NCBI GenBank assembly: GCA_002716585.1
Contig: PBBL01000053.1
Location: forward strand, 1-63,112
From: Myxococcales bacterium
GTDB taxonomy: Bacteria > Myxococcota_A > Bradymonadia > Bradymonadales > GCA-2716585
DNA: 63,112 nt
Direction of reading: 5' to 3'
Shown here: positions 48,277 to 58,800 of the stretch, in pieces
Layout of the letters: each line of letters opens with the position of its first letter
Position numbering within the stretch: position 1 is the first letter of the stretch
Notes under the pieces: model-generated
Seen by the model: only the letters and a program-made list of their open reading frames with translations
The model's database searches: none
What the model was told of the DNA's origin: nothing
Made by a program: the position numbers and the translations under genes

Positions 48277-49944
48277 ATGACGGAACTGAGCCCTCTTATC
48301 CTGTACGGCCCCCTCGACAACTCGCAAGCAGGCCCTGTATCGGTCGATCAGCCCGTGATCATGGGCCGCGCCGCGTCGTGTGACGTCAGCCTGGACGACC
48401 TGCAGATCAGCCGCTGCCAGTCGCGCTTCTTTCGCGACATGGAGGGTGGCCTGCTGGTGGAGGATCTGGGGAGCAAGAACGGGACTTACGTCAACAGCTG
48501 CTCCATCACCATCGCCCGCCTCCGCGAAGGGGACACCGTGCGTCTGGGGGACGTCCGCTTCAAGGTGGTCCGCCGGGCCATCCTGGCGGGCCAGGAGCCG
48601 GCGCCGCGCCACAGCGCCAACCTCGTCAAGCAGGTGGACACCATCCCGCTGCCAGGCCTGGACAGCTTCGCAGGTTTTGACGGGGACAGCACCAACACCG
48701 CCTCGGTCGATCTGTTCCAGAGCAACAGCCACCGCCTCACGATCCTGTTCAGCCTCAGCCGCCTGCTTCAAGAGTTTCGGGAGCCCGACGCGATGCTGAA
48801 CGCGGTCTCCGATCACCTGATGATCCTCCTGGAGGGGGACATCACGGCGATCCTGATGCTGGACGCTCACCAGGAGCTTCAGCCCCGCGCCATGCGCTAC
48901 CGGAACGTCAGCGACCCGCGCGACTTCACGCTCCCCCCAGCCCTCGTCAAGCAGGTGATCGAGGATCGGTGCGCGGTCATCGTCTCCGAGCCGCAGCCCC
49001 GCTCCTCCGACGCGCCGAGCTGGCGAGGGCCGATCATCGCGGTGCCGATCATCATCGGCCATCAGGTGCAGGGGCTCCTCTGTGTCTGCCAGCAGCACAC
49101 GCGGTCCTACTTCAGCGAGGCCGATCTGGACCTGCTCTACGTCGCCGCGTCGCTCCTCGGGCCAGCCCTGCGGAACGTGGAGCTGGCCCACCAGAAGGCG
49201 CAGCACCTGGCCGAGCTTGAGTCCGCCCACAAGCAGCTGATCGCGACCCAGGAGAAGCTGATCCACACCGAGAAGCTGGCGGTCCTGGGGCAGTTCGCCA
49301 GCGGGATCCTCCACGAGGTCCAGAACCACCTCAGCCCGCTGGCGCTGGCTGACTTCATCGCCCACGAGTACCCCGAGGCCGACGACATCCAGGAGATGAC
49401 GGAGCTGGTGATCGAGGCCCGTGAGCGGATCATGGAGTTGGTCAACGAGCTGCGCTACTTCGCCTCGGGCAAGGCCCCGGAGCTGGATCTGGAGGTCTGC
49501 GACCTGAGCCACATCGTCCGCCAGGTCATCCGCTTCACGCGACACGACGCGCGCCTCCAGCGGGTGAGGGTCCACATCGAAGACAACGGTCGGATCCCGG
49601 TCTTCGTGGACAACGGGCGCATCCGCCAGGTGCTCATCAACCTGGTGTGCAACGCCGCCGACGCCATCCAGGGCCCCAACGGGCGCATCGCCATCAAGGT
49701 GCTCTGCGAGCAGGAGGAGGCCATCGTCCAGATCCGCGACAACGGCGAGGGGATCCCGAAGGCGATCCAGCCCATGATCTTCACCCCATTCTTCACCACC
49801 AAAGGGGACGGCGGGCTCGGGCTCGGGCTGGACATCTGCCAGCGCATCGCGAAGGAGCACCAGGGGAGGTTGACCTTCACGTCGGTCCTGGGCGAGGGGA
49901 CGGTCTTTCGGTTGAGCCTGCCGCTGCATCAGGAGCCAGGATGA
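48277..49944 (+). CDS. FHA-GAF hybrid sensor histidine kinase
   Basis: 555 residues from ATG 48277. FHA domain ~20-95 (VIMGRAASCDVSL, ISRCQSRF, LGSKNGTYVN), GAF domain ~150-310, a coiled segment, then HisKA with GILHEVQNHLSPL (phospho-acceptor His346; the usual NP is NH) and HATPase_c with DNGEGIP and GLGLGLDICQRI. Soluble, no membrane helix. The FHA may couple it to Ser/Thr kinase signalling. No response regulator is adjacent. The stop overlaps the nuclease start. Confidence 0.9.
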   Translation: MTELSPLILYGPLDNSQAGPVSVDQPVIMGRAASCDVSLDDLQISRCQSRFFRDMEGGLLVEDLGSKNGTYVNSCSITIARLREGDTVRLGDVRFKVVRRAILAGQEPAPRHSANLVKQVDTIPLPGLDSFAGFDGDSTNTASVDLFQSNSHRLTILFSLSRLLQEFREPDAMLNAVSDHLMILLEGDITAILMLDAHQELQPRAMRYRNVSDPRDFTLPPALVKQVIEDRCAVIVSEPQPRSSDAPSWRGPIIAVPIIIGHQVQGLLCVCQQHTRSYFSEADLDLLYVAASLLGPALRNVELAHQKAQHLAELESAHKQLIATQEKLIHTEKLAVLGQFASGILHEVQNHLSPLALADFIAHEYPEADDIQEMTELVIEARERIMELVNELRYFASGKAPELDLEVCDLSHIVRQVIRFTRHDARLQRVRVHIEDNGRIPVFVDNGRIRQVLINLVCNAADAIQGPNGRIAIKVLCEQEEAIVQIRDNGEGIPKAIQPMIFTPFFTTKGDGGLGLGLDICQRIAKEHQGRLTFTSVLGEGTVFRLSLPLHQEPG

Positions 49945-50738
49945 TGGGTCACCCGCTCGCGCTGACGCTCCTCATGGCGCTCCTGGCGACCGCGACGGGT
50001 GGCTGCCTCTGCCCGACGGCCCCCGAGCCGATCGAGGAGGACGACGAGCCCGAGGAGGACGACGGCGAGGCGCGTGAGGACCAGGGCAACAAGGAGGTTC
50101 ACAACTTCCGCGCGGCCAAGCGCATGCTCCCTGAGCTGTTCGAGGCTCACCCCCGCACCTTCTACTGCGACTGCCCGTTTGAGGGGAAGGAGGTCAGCCT
50201 CAAGGGGTGCGGCTACAAGGTGCGCAAGAACTCCAAGCGCGCGAAGCGGCTGGAGTGGGAGCACGTGGTGCCCGCGGCGGCGTTCGGGCGCTCCCTCAAG
50301 CCCTGGGCGGAGGGCCACCCGAAGTGCAAAGACAGCAAGAAGAGGCCCTACAAGGGGCGACGCTGCGCCGAGAAGATCTCCAAGCGGTTCCGGCTCATGG
50401 AGGCCGACCTCTACAACCTCCGCCCAGCGATCGGGGAGGTCAACGGCGACCGCAGCGACAAGGAGGTGGGGCTCGTCTCGGGGGAGCCGCGGGTCTATGG
50501 CGCCTGCGACGTCGAGATCACCAAGGACACGGTCGAGCCACGCGAGGCGATCCGTGGGGACGTCGCGCGGACCTACCTCTACATGAACCAGGCCTACCCG
50601 GGCACCTTGAGCCTGACGGATGAGCAGAAGGCGATGTTCGAGGCGTGGTCGAGCAACGACCCCCCAGACGCCTGGGAGCGAAAGTGGGCCGACCGCGTCG
50701 AAGAGCTTCAGGGTAACCGCAACCCCTTCATTGAGTGA
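49941..50738 (+). CDS. EndA/endonuclease I family nuclease, predicted lipoprotein
   Basis: 265 residues, ATG overlapping the kinase stop (ATGA). N-terminal signal with lipobox-like ATATGGC (Cys21 or Cys23), then an acidic linker (EEDDEPEEDDGE). Nuclease core: YCDCPF, RLEWEHVVPAAAFG with the catalytic His, and EADLYNLRPAIGEVNGDRSD with the Mg-binding Asn region. This matches periplasmic/secreted non-specific nucleases of the EndA/Vvn family. It probably degrades DNA or RNA at the cell surface, for nutrients, phosphate or competitor DNA. Confidence 0.88.
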   Translation: MMGHPLALTLLMALLATATGGCLCPTAPEPIEEDDEPEEDDGEAREDQGNKEVHNFRAAKRMLPELFEAHPRTFYCDCPFEGKEVSLKGCGYKVRKNSKRAKRLEWEHVVPAAAFGRSLKPWAEGHPKCKDSKKRPYKGRRCAEKISKRFRLMEADLYNLRPAIGEVNGDRSDKEVGLVSGEPRVYGACDVEITKDTVEPREAIRGDVARTYLYMNQAYPGTLSLTDEQKAMFEAWSSNDPPDAWERKWADRVEELQGNRNPFIE

Positions 50739-50751
50739 GGGAACAACCGCC

Positions 50752-50985
50752 GTGACGAAAAACCCAACCAGCGCGCGGCTCCCCGAGGGCTTCCTGCACG
50801 ATCTGCCCGAGCGACTCCTCCAGGAGCTGCCCGACAAGATCTTGAGGGACCTCATCCACATGCCCGAGGCGGCGCGGCGCATGCTCTTGAGCGAGCTGGA
50901 GGGGCTCGACACCCTCCACTGGACCCTCCCGCCGGGCGAGTCCGATCTGGACTTCGATCGACGCATCCTCTCCGAGCGCCCCTGA
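50752..50985 (+). CDS. Small hypothetical protein
   Basis: 77 residues from a GTG 13 bases after the nuclease stop; a weak AGGGAA precedes it. Mostly helical with leucine/glutamate spacing (FLHDLPERLLQELPDKILRDL) and an acidic end. No family recognised. The longer frame upstream overlaps the nuclease gene and is not used. Confidence 0.5.
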   Translation: MTKNPTSARLPEGFLHDLPERLLQELPDKILRDLIHMPEAARRMLLSELEGLDTLHWTLPPGESDLDFDRRILSERP

Positions 50986-51328
50986 TCCCTCCCCCACCCC
51001 CTACAAGATGAGCGGCCTCTGGTCGAGCGCGGCGAGGTATGAGATGGTGTGGCGCGCTGCGCGGGACGGCGCGCCGAGGAGGCGCCCCGCGGGCCTGAAC
51101 CCGGGTTGATCCAACGCGGGTTGATATCGATCGAATAAAGTCCGCGCTGATGGGTGTTCGCGAGCCGTGGGGGCGTTGTCCCCCAAGTCGGGGCTTGACG
51201 CGAGCGCGTCGGTGCATCGATTTTCGGCGCCGCCGCCCGGAGAGGGCCGCCGTGTGTTGTTGAAGGACGGCCCCACGGAGATGCGCGCGGCGCGTCCATG
51301 GAGTTCAGTTCAGGTCTGGAGTGCGTGT
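50986..51328. other. 343-base gap without a gene upstream of moxR
   Basis: No convincing gene on either strand. It contains two direct copies of CGGGTTGAT (around 51104 and 51117) next to an AT-rich ATATCGATCGAATAAAG, and a weak promoter-like TTGACG-N16-TCGATT starting at 51195. It is the likely control region of the moxR-bat operon. Confidence 0.4.
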
Positions 51329-52318
51329 ATGGAATTCAATGTGCGTGAGTTGAGTGAGCTGGTGCGGGCCGAGGCGAAGTTCACCGAGCGGATCATGGCC
51401 GAGCTGGATCGGGTGATCGTCGGGCAGCGCTACATGATCGAGCGGCTGCTGCTGGGGCTTCTGTGCGACGGGCACGTGTTGCTTGAGGGTGTGCCGGGGC
51501 TGGCCAAGACGCTCACGGTCAAGAGCCTCGCCAAGACGCTGGACGTGGACTTCCAGCGGCTCCAGTTCACGCCCGACCTCCTGCCCGCCGACCTGATCGG
51601 CACCATGATCTACAACCAGGACACCCGGGACTTCAGCACCAAGAAGGGCCCGATCTTCACCAACCTGGTGCTCGCCGATGAGATCAACCGGGCTCCCGCC
51701 AAGGTCCAGTCCGCGCTGCTGGAGGCGATGCAGGAGCACCAGGTGACGATCGGGCCGACCACCCACCCGCTGCCCGACCCGTTCCTCGTCCTGGCGACGC
51801 AGAACCCGCTGGAGCAGGAGGGGACCTACCCGCTGCCCGAAGCCCAGGTCGACCGCTTCATGCTGATGATCACCGTCTCCTACCCCACCCGTGAGGAGGA
51901 GCGGCTGATCATGGATCGCATGTCGTCCGGCGAGAAGATCGAGCTCAACCCGGTCTCCAGCGTCGAGGACATCCTCAAGGCGCGCAAGCTGGTCAACCAG
52001 ATCTACCTGGACGACAAGATCAAGGAGTACATCATCGACATCATCTTCGCGACGCGCGAGCCCGAGAGCTTCGGCCTGTCCCAGCTCAGCGACTTGATCG
52101 ACTACGGCGCCTCGCCGCGCGCCTCGATCTACCTCAACCGGGCGGCGCGGGCGCATGCGTTCCTGAGGCAGCGCGGCTACGTGACCCCCGAGGACGTCAA
52201 GGCGGTCGCGCCCGACGTGCTCCGGCACCGCATCATCCTCACGTACGAGGCCGAGGCCGAGGAGAAGACCAGCGAAGATGTGCTCCGGACGATCCTGGAG
52301 CAGATCGAGGTGCCCTGA
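51329..52318 (+). CDS. MoxR-family AAA+ ATPase of the bat operon
   Basis: 329 residues from ATG 51329. AAA+ motifs: LLEGVPGLAKT Walker A, LVLADEINRAPAKVQSALLEAMQE Walker B region (shortened forms LADEINRAP, LLEAMQE), ATQNPLEQEGTYPLPEAQVDRF sensor region. MoxR proteins act as chaperones for VWA-domain partners, several of which follow. First gene of a seven-gene operon. Confidence 0.94.
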   Translation: MEFNVRELSELVRAEAKFTERIMAELDRVIVGQRYMIERLLLGLLCDGHVLLEGVPGLAKTLTVKSLAKTLDVDFQRLQFTPDLLPADLIGTMIYNQDTRDFSTKKGPIFTNLVLADEINRAPAKVQSALLEAMQEHQVTIGPTTHPLPDPFLVLATQNPLEQEGTYPLPEAQVDRFMLMITVSYPTREEERLIMDRMSSGEKIELNPVSSVEDILKARKLVNQIYLDDKIKEYIIDIIFATREPESFGLSQLSDLIDYGASPRASIYLNRAARAHAFLRQRGYVTPEDVKAVAPDVLRHRIILTYEAEAEEKTSEDVLRTILEQIEVP

Positions 52319-52369
52319 CATCGGCGATGACCCGGGCTCCGGCCTGGAACGAGCGAGGAGGGCGACACC

Positions 52370-53359
52370 GTGGGCTTCTGGTCCAGACTATTGGGTATAT
52401 CCGAGGGCGACTCCCGACCCACAGCGCCGATCGACGACGAGGACGACCTCCTGTCGCTGGAGGAGCTGAGCGAGGAGGAGCGCGTGGAGCGACGCCGCGC
52501 GCTGCTCAAGCGAATCCGCAAGCTGGAGATCGTCACGCGGCGCATCGTGAACCAGCAGATGGCGGGCTCCTACCACTCCGCCTTCAAGGGCCGCGGGATG
52601 AACTTCGATGAGGTCCGGGTCTACCAGCCCGGGGACGAGATCCGGTTCATCGACTGGAACGTCTCGGCGCGGATGGGGGACGTGTTCATCAAGCAGTTCG
52701 TCGAGGAGCGCGAGCTGACCGTGTTCCTGCTGGTGGACGCGTCGGCGAGCCAGCTGTTCGGGACCGGCGAGAAGTCCAAGCAGGAGGCGGCGGCCGAGCT
52801 GGGGGCGCTGCTGGCGTTCAGCGCCATCAAGAACAACGATCGGGTCGGCCTGATCATCTTCACCGACGTGATCGAGCTGTTCGTCCCGCCCAAGAAGGGG
52901 CGCAAGCACGTGCTGCGCGTGATCCGCGAGATCCTGGAGTTCAAGCCCAGCGGGCGCCGCACCGACCTGAGCGTCGCGCTCGACTTCCTGAACAAGGTCC
53001 AGAAGCGCAAGAGCGTCGCCTTCCTGATCTCGGACTTTCAGGACAGCGACTACCGCCGCTCGCTGCTGGTGGCCTCCAAGCGGCACGACCTCGTGCCGAT
53101 CGTGGTCATCGACCCGGCCGAGGAGGAGCTGCCCCGCATCGGGACCGTCCGGCTGGAGAACCCGGAGACCGGAGAGCTGGAGGTGTTCGACACCTTGAGC
53201 GAGCGGTGCCGCCGCGACTTCGCCGCACGGGCGCAGGCGATCCGTGACAAGCGCGAGAAGCTGTTCAAGCGGCTGGCGGTCAGCTTCGTGACGATCAAGA
53301 CGAACGAGAACCCCTACCAGCCGCTGGTCAACTACTTCAAGCTCCGCGCGAAGCGTTAG
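52370..53359 (+). CDS. DUF58 domain protein of the bat operon
   Basis: 329 residues from a GTG with GAGGAGG. It has the DUF58 core GMNFDEVRVYQPGDEIRFIDWN (short form YQPGDEIRFIDW) and a VWA-like fold with FLLVDASAS, FSAIKNNDRVGLIIF and ISDFQD. It has no transmembrane segment. Standard second member of moxR-bat operons. Confidence 0.92.
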   Translation: MGFWSRLLGISEGDSRPTAPIDDEDDLLSLEELSEEERVERRRALLKRIRKLEIVTRRIVNQQMAGSYHSAFKGRGMNFDEVRVYQPGDEIRFIDWNVSARMGDVFIKQFVEERELTVFLLVDASASQLFGTGEKSKQEAAAELGALLAFSAIKNNDRVGLIIFTDVIELFVPPKKGRKHVLRVIREILEFKPSGRRTDLSVALDFLNKVQKRKSVAFLISDFQDSDYRRSLLVASKRHDLVPIVVIDPAEEELPRIGTVRLENPETGELEVFDTLSERCRRDFAARAQAIRDKREKLFKRLAVSFVTIKTNENPYQPLVNYFKLRAKR

Positions 53360-53370
53360 AGGAGAGGTCG

Positions 53371-54735
53371 ATGAGTCGAGCAACACGCGCAGCGCTGGTC
53401 ACCCTCCTGGTGGCGTCGTTGTGGAGCAGCGCGGCCGCCGCCCAGGACACCACCACCCCACCGGCCCCGAAGACCACGGCGATCGAGGCGCCTCCAGCGG
53501 ACACGGAGCCCGCCGAGCCGATCCAGGGAGAGCTGAAGCTCACCCAGCGCTTCGCGATCACGGGTGGGGAGGAGGCCCGTGCCACCGTCGGCACCCCCAT
53601 GGTGCTGACCCTGGAGGTGCTCCACCCGGCGGGCACGCTCGTCGCGCTGCCCAAGGAGCACCCCTCGGGGCGATTTGAGCTGCTGGGCGTGGAGCGCGAC
53701 CCGGTCCCACCAGGCGCCGACCCGATCACCGAGACGATCCGGATGACCTTCGCGGTCTACCGACCCGGGCGGCACCTCCTGGAGCCGTTTGAGATCAGCG
53801 TCATGGACCCCGAGGGGCGCATCAGCGTGCTCAAGACCGACCCCGTCGAGGTCCGGGTCGAGAGCGTGCTCGCCGACGTCAAGGACGTCTCGATGCCCGC
53901 GCTCCGCGCCCCCGTCTCGGTGTGGCACGAGGACTGGACGCTGGTCGGCGTGCTGTCCGCCATCGGCGTGCTCGCGCTGGGCGTCCTCCTCGGCGCCTGG
54001 CTGCGCCGACGCTGGCAACCCGAGGAGATCGACCCCGGCCCGCCCCCTCGCCCCGCCTACGAAGTCGCGAAGGAGAAGCTCACCGCCCTCCAGAACGAGG
54101 ATCTGATCGAAGACGAGCGGTTTGAGGAGTTCTACATCCGGGTCTCCGAGACCGTGCGCGAGTACCTGGGGCGGCGCTACAACCTGAGCCTCACCGATCA
54201 GGCCGGGCTTGAGCTGACGACCGCCGAGATCGTCGGCCTGCTCCGGGAGATCGCGTGGCCCCGCGGCTTGAGCCTTCTCTCGGTCGAACAGCTCCTCTAC
54301 GACTGCGACGTCGTCAAGTTCGCCCGCTACACCCCCTCCAACACGGAGTGCGACGACCTGTTCGACCGCGCCTGGCAGCTCGTCGAGCTGACGCGCCCCA
54401 TCATGGACACGTCCAGCAACGCCGAGGACGCCAAACCCGGCGAGGGCTCATCGAAGGCGGCGCCTGGCGCCCGTCGGGATGAGTCGGTGAGCCACAAGGC
54501 GACAGCGCCCGACGCCCAGCCCGTCGACGCGGCGAGCGGTGACGCGGCGACCGATCAGGTGAGCGACGCGGCCAGCGGTGAGGCGGAGGCCGCTCCCGAA
54601 GCGACCGCCGCAGGCGCCCCCCCAGACGAAGACGAGCCGCCCAACGAGGACCCGCTGAGCGACGCGGAGGCTCCGTCCGACGACGAGGAGGTCAGCCTCA
54701 CCGACGAGGAGAAGGAGGAGACCGGCGATGCATGA
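53371..54735 (+). CDS. DUF4381-like membrane protein of the bat operon
   Basis: 454 residues. Signal peptide ending SAAAAQ, a beta-rich periplasmic domain (about 50-175), one transmembrane helix (~190-212, LVGVLSAIGVLALGVLL), a cytoplasmic helical DUF4381-like domain (YEVAKEKLTALQ, ETVREYLGRRYNLSLT), then a long acidic/Ala-Pro tail from ~340. It overlaps the next gene by 8 bases. Confidence 0.82.
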   Translation: MSRATRAALVTLLVASLWSSAAAAQDTTTPPAPKTTAIEAPPADTEPAEPIQGELKLTQRFAITGGEEARATVGTPMVLTLEVLHPAGTLVALPKEHPSGRFELLGVERDPVPPGADPITETIRMTFAVYRPGRHLLEPFEISVMDPEGRISVLKTDPVEVRVESVLADVKDVSMPALRAPVSVWHEDWTLVGVLSAIGVLALGVLLGAWLRRRWQPEEIDPGPPPRPAYEVAKEKLTALQNEDLIEDERFEEFYIRVSETVREYLGRRYNLSLTDQAGLELTTAEIVGLLREIAWPRGLSLLSVEQLLYDCDVVKFARYTPSNTECDDLFDRAWQLVELTRPIMDTSSNAEDAKPGEGSSKAAPGARRDESVSHKATAPDAQPVDAASGDAATDQVSDAASGEAEAAPEATAAGAPPDEDEPPNEDPLSDAEAPSDDEEVSLTDEEKEETGDA

Positions 54736-55774
54736 AGGTCTGTTTGACTACCCCTGGGTGCTGATCCTGCTGCTCCTGCTGCCGGTGATCGGCTGGTTGA
54801 TGTTCCGCGGTCGGGGGCGACGGCGCGGCACGATGATGTACAGCCGCACGCGCCCGCTGGCGGAGGTGGGGTCGAGCCCGAGGACGCTGGTCGCGGCGAC
54901 GCTCCCCTGGCTGCGGCTGGCGGCGCTGGCGCTCATCATCGTCGCCTGCGCCCGACCCGTCAGCAAGACGGTCGAGGAGGCCCAGGTGGAGGGGATCGAC
55001 ATCTACGTGGCGCTGGACCTGTCGGGCTCGATGCAGGCGGTGGACGTCTCGGACGCCGAGCTGCGCGCCTACCAGAACCGCCGCGAGGAGCCGCCCAACC
55101 GCTTCGAGGTCGCCCGTGACGTGCTGACCCAGTTCGTGAAGACCCGCAAGGTGGACCGCATCGGGATGGTCGTGTTCGCGCGGGACGCCTTCCTGCAGTT
55201 CCCGCTGACGTTGGATTACAACACGATCCTGACCCAGCTCGCCCAACTGGAGTTGGGCGACATCGACGGGTCGGGGACGGCGATCGGGAACGCGCTGGGG
55301 CGCTCCGTCGCCGGGCTCAAGGACTCCGACGCTCGGACGCGGCTCGCGATCGTGATCACGGACGGGGACCGGCGCGGCGGCAACATCTCGCCGAAGCAGG
55401 CGGCGACCTTCGCCAGCGAGCTGGGGATCAAGGTGTTCCCGATCCTGGTCGGCAAGGAGGGCAAGACCCGGGTGCCGGTCGGGCGCAACCTGCTGACCAA
55501 CCAGTTGACGTACCGATACCAGGAGTACCCGGTCAACCCGGCGCTGCTGGAGGAGATCGCCCAGATGACCGGGGGTCGCTTCTACCGCGCCACCGACCGC
55601 AAGGCGCTGGAGCAGAACCTCCACGAGATCCTGGACGAGTTTGAGAAGTCACGCCTGCAGGATCTGTCGAACGTGAGCCGCACCGAGCTGTTCGGTCCGC
55701 TCGCCGGGCTCGCGATCGCGCTGTTGGTGTTGGAGCTGGCGTTGACGTACCTGGTGGTCCGCCCGTTCCCGTGA
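54728..55774 (+). CDS. batA: BatA-like VWA-domain membrane protein
   Basis: 348 residues. Two N-terminal transmembrane helices (about 9-24 and 58-76), a VWA domain with the MIDAS motif DLSGSM near residue 97, IVITDGDRRGG, and a final membrane helix (~320-342). BatA and BatB form part of an aerotolerance complex at the inner membrane. No ribosome site is visible because the start lies inside the previous gene. Confidence 0.92.
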   Translation: MHEGLFDYPWVLILLLLLPVIGWLMFRGRGRRRGTMMYSRTRPLAEVGSSPRTLVAATLPWLRLAALALIIVACARPVSKTVEEAQVEGIDIYVALDLSGSMQAVDVSDAELRAYQNRREEPPNRFEVARDVLTQFVKTRKVDRIGMVVFARDAFLQFPLTLDYNTILTQLAQLELGDIDGSGTAIGNALGRSVAGLKDSDARTRLAIVITDGDRRGGNISPKQAATFASELGIKVFPILVGKEGKTRVPVGRNLLTNQLTYRYQEYPVNPALLEEIAQMTGGRFYRATDRKALEQNLHEILDEFEKSRLQDLSNVSRTELFGPLAGLAIALLVLELALTYLVVRPFP

Positions 55775-55822
55775 GGAGCGCGGCGACGGTGACCCCTTCA
55801 GGTTCGAGGAGGATGGACGACG

Positions 55823-58800
55823 ATGGTCTGGGCCAATATCGAGGCGCTCTACCTGCTGCTGCTGATCCCGGCGCTGATCGCCCTGTTCAGCGCCCACGCC
55901 TGGTGGAAGCAGCAGCGGCTGGCCGAGCTGGGCGAGCACACGCTGGTGCGCCGCCTGGTGGCGCGACACAGCGGCCGCAAGGAGGTGCTCAAGTTCGCGC
56001 TGGTGATGATGGGGCTGACGCTGTGCATCATCGCGCTGGCGAGGCCCCAGTGGGGTGAGAAGCCAAGGACGCTCAAGCGCGAGGGGATCGACATCGCGGT
56101 CGCGCTGGACATCTCCCAGTCGATGCTGGCGCAGGACGCCAACCCCAGCCGCCTGCGCGCCGCCAAGGACGAGCTGAGCCGGGTGCTCGGGCAGCTCAAC
56201 GGCGACCGGGTCGGGCTGGTGGTCTACGCCGGGATCAGCTTCGCTCAGTCGCCGCTGACCGCCGATTACGGCGCGATCCAGTTCTACCTCAACAAGCTCG
56301 ACCCGGGCATGATCCCGGTCGGCGGGACCGCCTCGGGGCGAGCGCTGATCGACTCCATCGAGCTGCTGACCGGCGAGCGCCTCAAGCGCGGCAGCGACGA
56401 GGCCCGGGTCGCGTCCAAGGAGCACAAGCGCGCCAAGACGCAGATCATCCTCCTGATCACGGACGGCGAGGATCACCAGGGCGACCCCAAGGAGGCCGCG
56501 GAGCTGGCGAAGGAGCGAGGGATCCGGGTCTACACCGTCGGGTTCGGCTCGGACAAGGGGGAGCCGATCCCGATGCACGACAGCTCGGGCAACCTGACCG
56601 GCTACAAGAAGGACCGCCAGGGCAACACCGTGTACACGAAGCTCAACGCCGACCAGCTCAAGGAGATCGCCGAGACCAGCGGCGGGCAGTACTTCCATTA
56701 CGAGGGCAAGGGGACGATCGCCAACGCGGTGACCCGCACGCTGAACAAGCTGGAGCGCGAGGAGCTGGCGACGCTGCTGCGCGTGCAGCGCGAGGAGCGC
56801 TTCTACCTGGCGCTCATCCCGGGGCTCCTGCTGCTGTTGCTGGCGACCCTGATCGGTGAGCGGCGCGGCACCCACTTCGGGCTGTGGCGTCGTCGCCGCA
56901 AGTCGAAGGACGCCGAGACCAGAGCCCGGGCGCTGCTGCCCTGGCTGCTGCTCCCGCTCGGCGCGGTGTCGGTCGCCAACCAGGGCTGCGACGCGCTGCA
57001 CGACGCGTTGGTGGTGAGCAAGGTCACCCTGGTCGAGCGCGGCAACGCCAGGATGAAGGAGGGGGAGGCGAAGGAGGCGCTGGAGCTGTACCTCCAGGCG
57101 GAGAAGAAGGTCCCGAGCACGCCCGAGCTGCATTACGATCTGGGCTCCGCGCGCACCGAGGCGGACGCGCCCGAGCAGGGGGTGACGCGGCTGTCGCGCG
57201 CCGTCGAGTCCCAGGACGCGGAGCTGCGCTTCAAGGCGCTGTTCAACCTGGGGGTGGCCTACTTCCGCCAGGAGAAGTGGGAGGAGGCGCTGGAGGCGTT
57301 CAAGGGGGCGCTGCGGCTCAAGCCAGACCACGAGGAGGCGAAGATCGCCTACGAGGTCGCGCTGGCGAAGGTCTACCCGCCCTGCTCCGAGCTGGACGAC
57401 GACGCCGAGGAGAACGACACCCGAGACGCCCCGACCGAGCTGGCCCAGCCCAAGCGCGAGGACCTCGCCCTGTGCGGCGGCGACGACGACTGGTACATGA
57501 CCCCGGTCTATCCGGGCTCCATCATCCGAGCGCGGGGGACGTTCAAGCGCCTGCGGGAGAAGGAGCCCGGCGACGGGCCGATGATCTCCAACCCGGAGCA
57601 GCTGCGGATCGCGATCTTCGGCCCCGGCGACGAAGTGCTGGCGATCAGCCAGCGCGAGCCGGAGCCCACCGAGGAGGACGCCGCGGCTCAAGAGGCGAAC
57701 CAGACCAACAAGGGCAAGGAGAAGGAGGAGACGATCCGCGAGATCGGGCCGCTGCGCCTGACCGCCGAGATGCTCCAGGTCCCCCCGCCGATGAATGAGC
57801 AGAACGCCCAGCCCGCGCTCGTCCGCGTCACCGCGGACGAGCCGCTGGAGTTCGCCTACGACCTGGAGGTGATGGTGATCCCCCCCTGCTTCGCGCTGGA
57901 GGACGATTACGAGGACAACGACACGCTGGAGAGCGCCGCCCGCCTCGAGCCCGAGGCGGAGCAGCCGGTGCACATCTGCAAGGGCGACGAGGACTGGTAC
58001 ACGATCGACGTCGAGCCCGGAGAGGACCTCTTCATCGACGTGGTCGCGAGCGTGGACGCTGAGACCGAGACCATCCCCCAGCTGGAGGTCGAGCTGATGG
58101 ACGCCGCCGGGGAGACGCGCCTCTCCGAGACGGAGACCCTCTCCACGCCAGTCGGCCCCCTGTTCGGGGTCGCGCTGAGGGCGTCGGAGGAGCGCCGGAC
58201 GGCGGTGCTCCGGGTACGCGGCGTCGATGGCGAGCAGCAGGGGCCCTACACGCTGAAGATCTACCGCTACCCACCGTGTGAGCAGGGGGGCGACGACCGC
58301 CTTGAGGAGAACGACAGCGCCGCCAAGGCCCAGGACCTGATCCGCGACGAGGGCCCGATTCGGCACCTGCGGCTCTGCCCGGGCGACCAGGACTTCTACC
58401 GCCTCGACTCCAAGAAGGGCGACAAGATCGTGCTGGGGATCAAGCACGACGAGCTGGACCCCGAGGTCGAGGCCGAGGCGCCCGTCGCGATGCGCCTGAT
58501 GAACGAGGCGGGCGACACGATCATCACGGAGTCCGCCGCGGTCGAGGTCCCGCCCCCCGCCAAGGCGCCGGTGCAGCGCGCCGTGGCGACCGAGGAGGTC
58601 GAGGAGGACGTCGTCTACACCCTGGAGGTCAGCTCCCAGGCCGAGGCGCCCAGGTTCTACCACCTCATCCCGATGGACGGCGACAAGGCCCAGAAGCGCC
58701 CCCAGGACCAGCAACAGCAGCAGGACGGCGAGCAGGGCGACGAGGAGCAGGAGCAGGAGCAGTCCGATCAAGGCGAGCAGGGCGACGAGGAGCAGGACGA

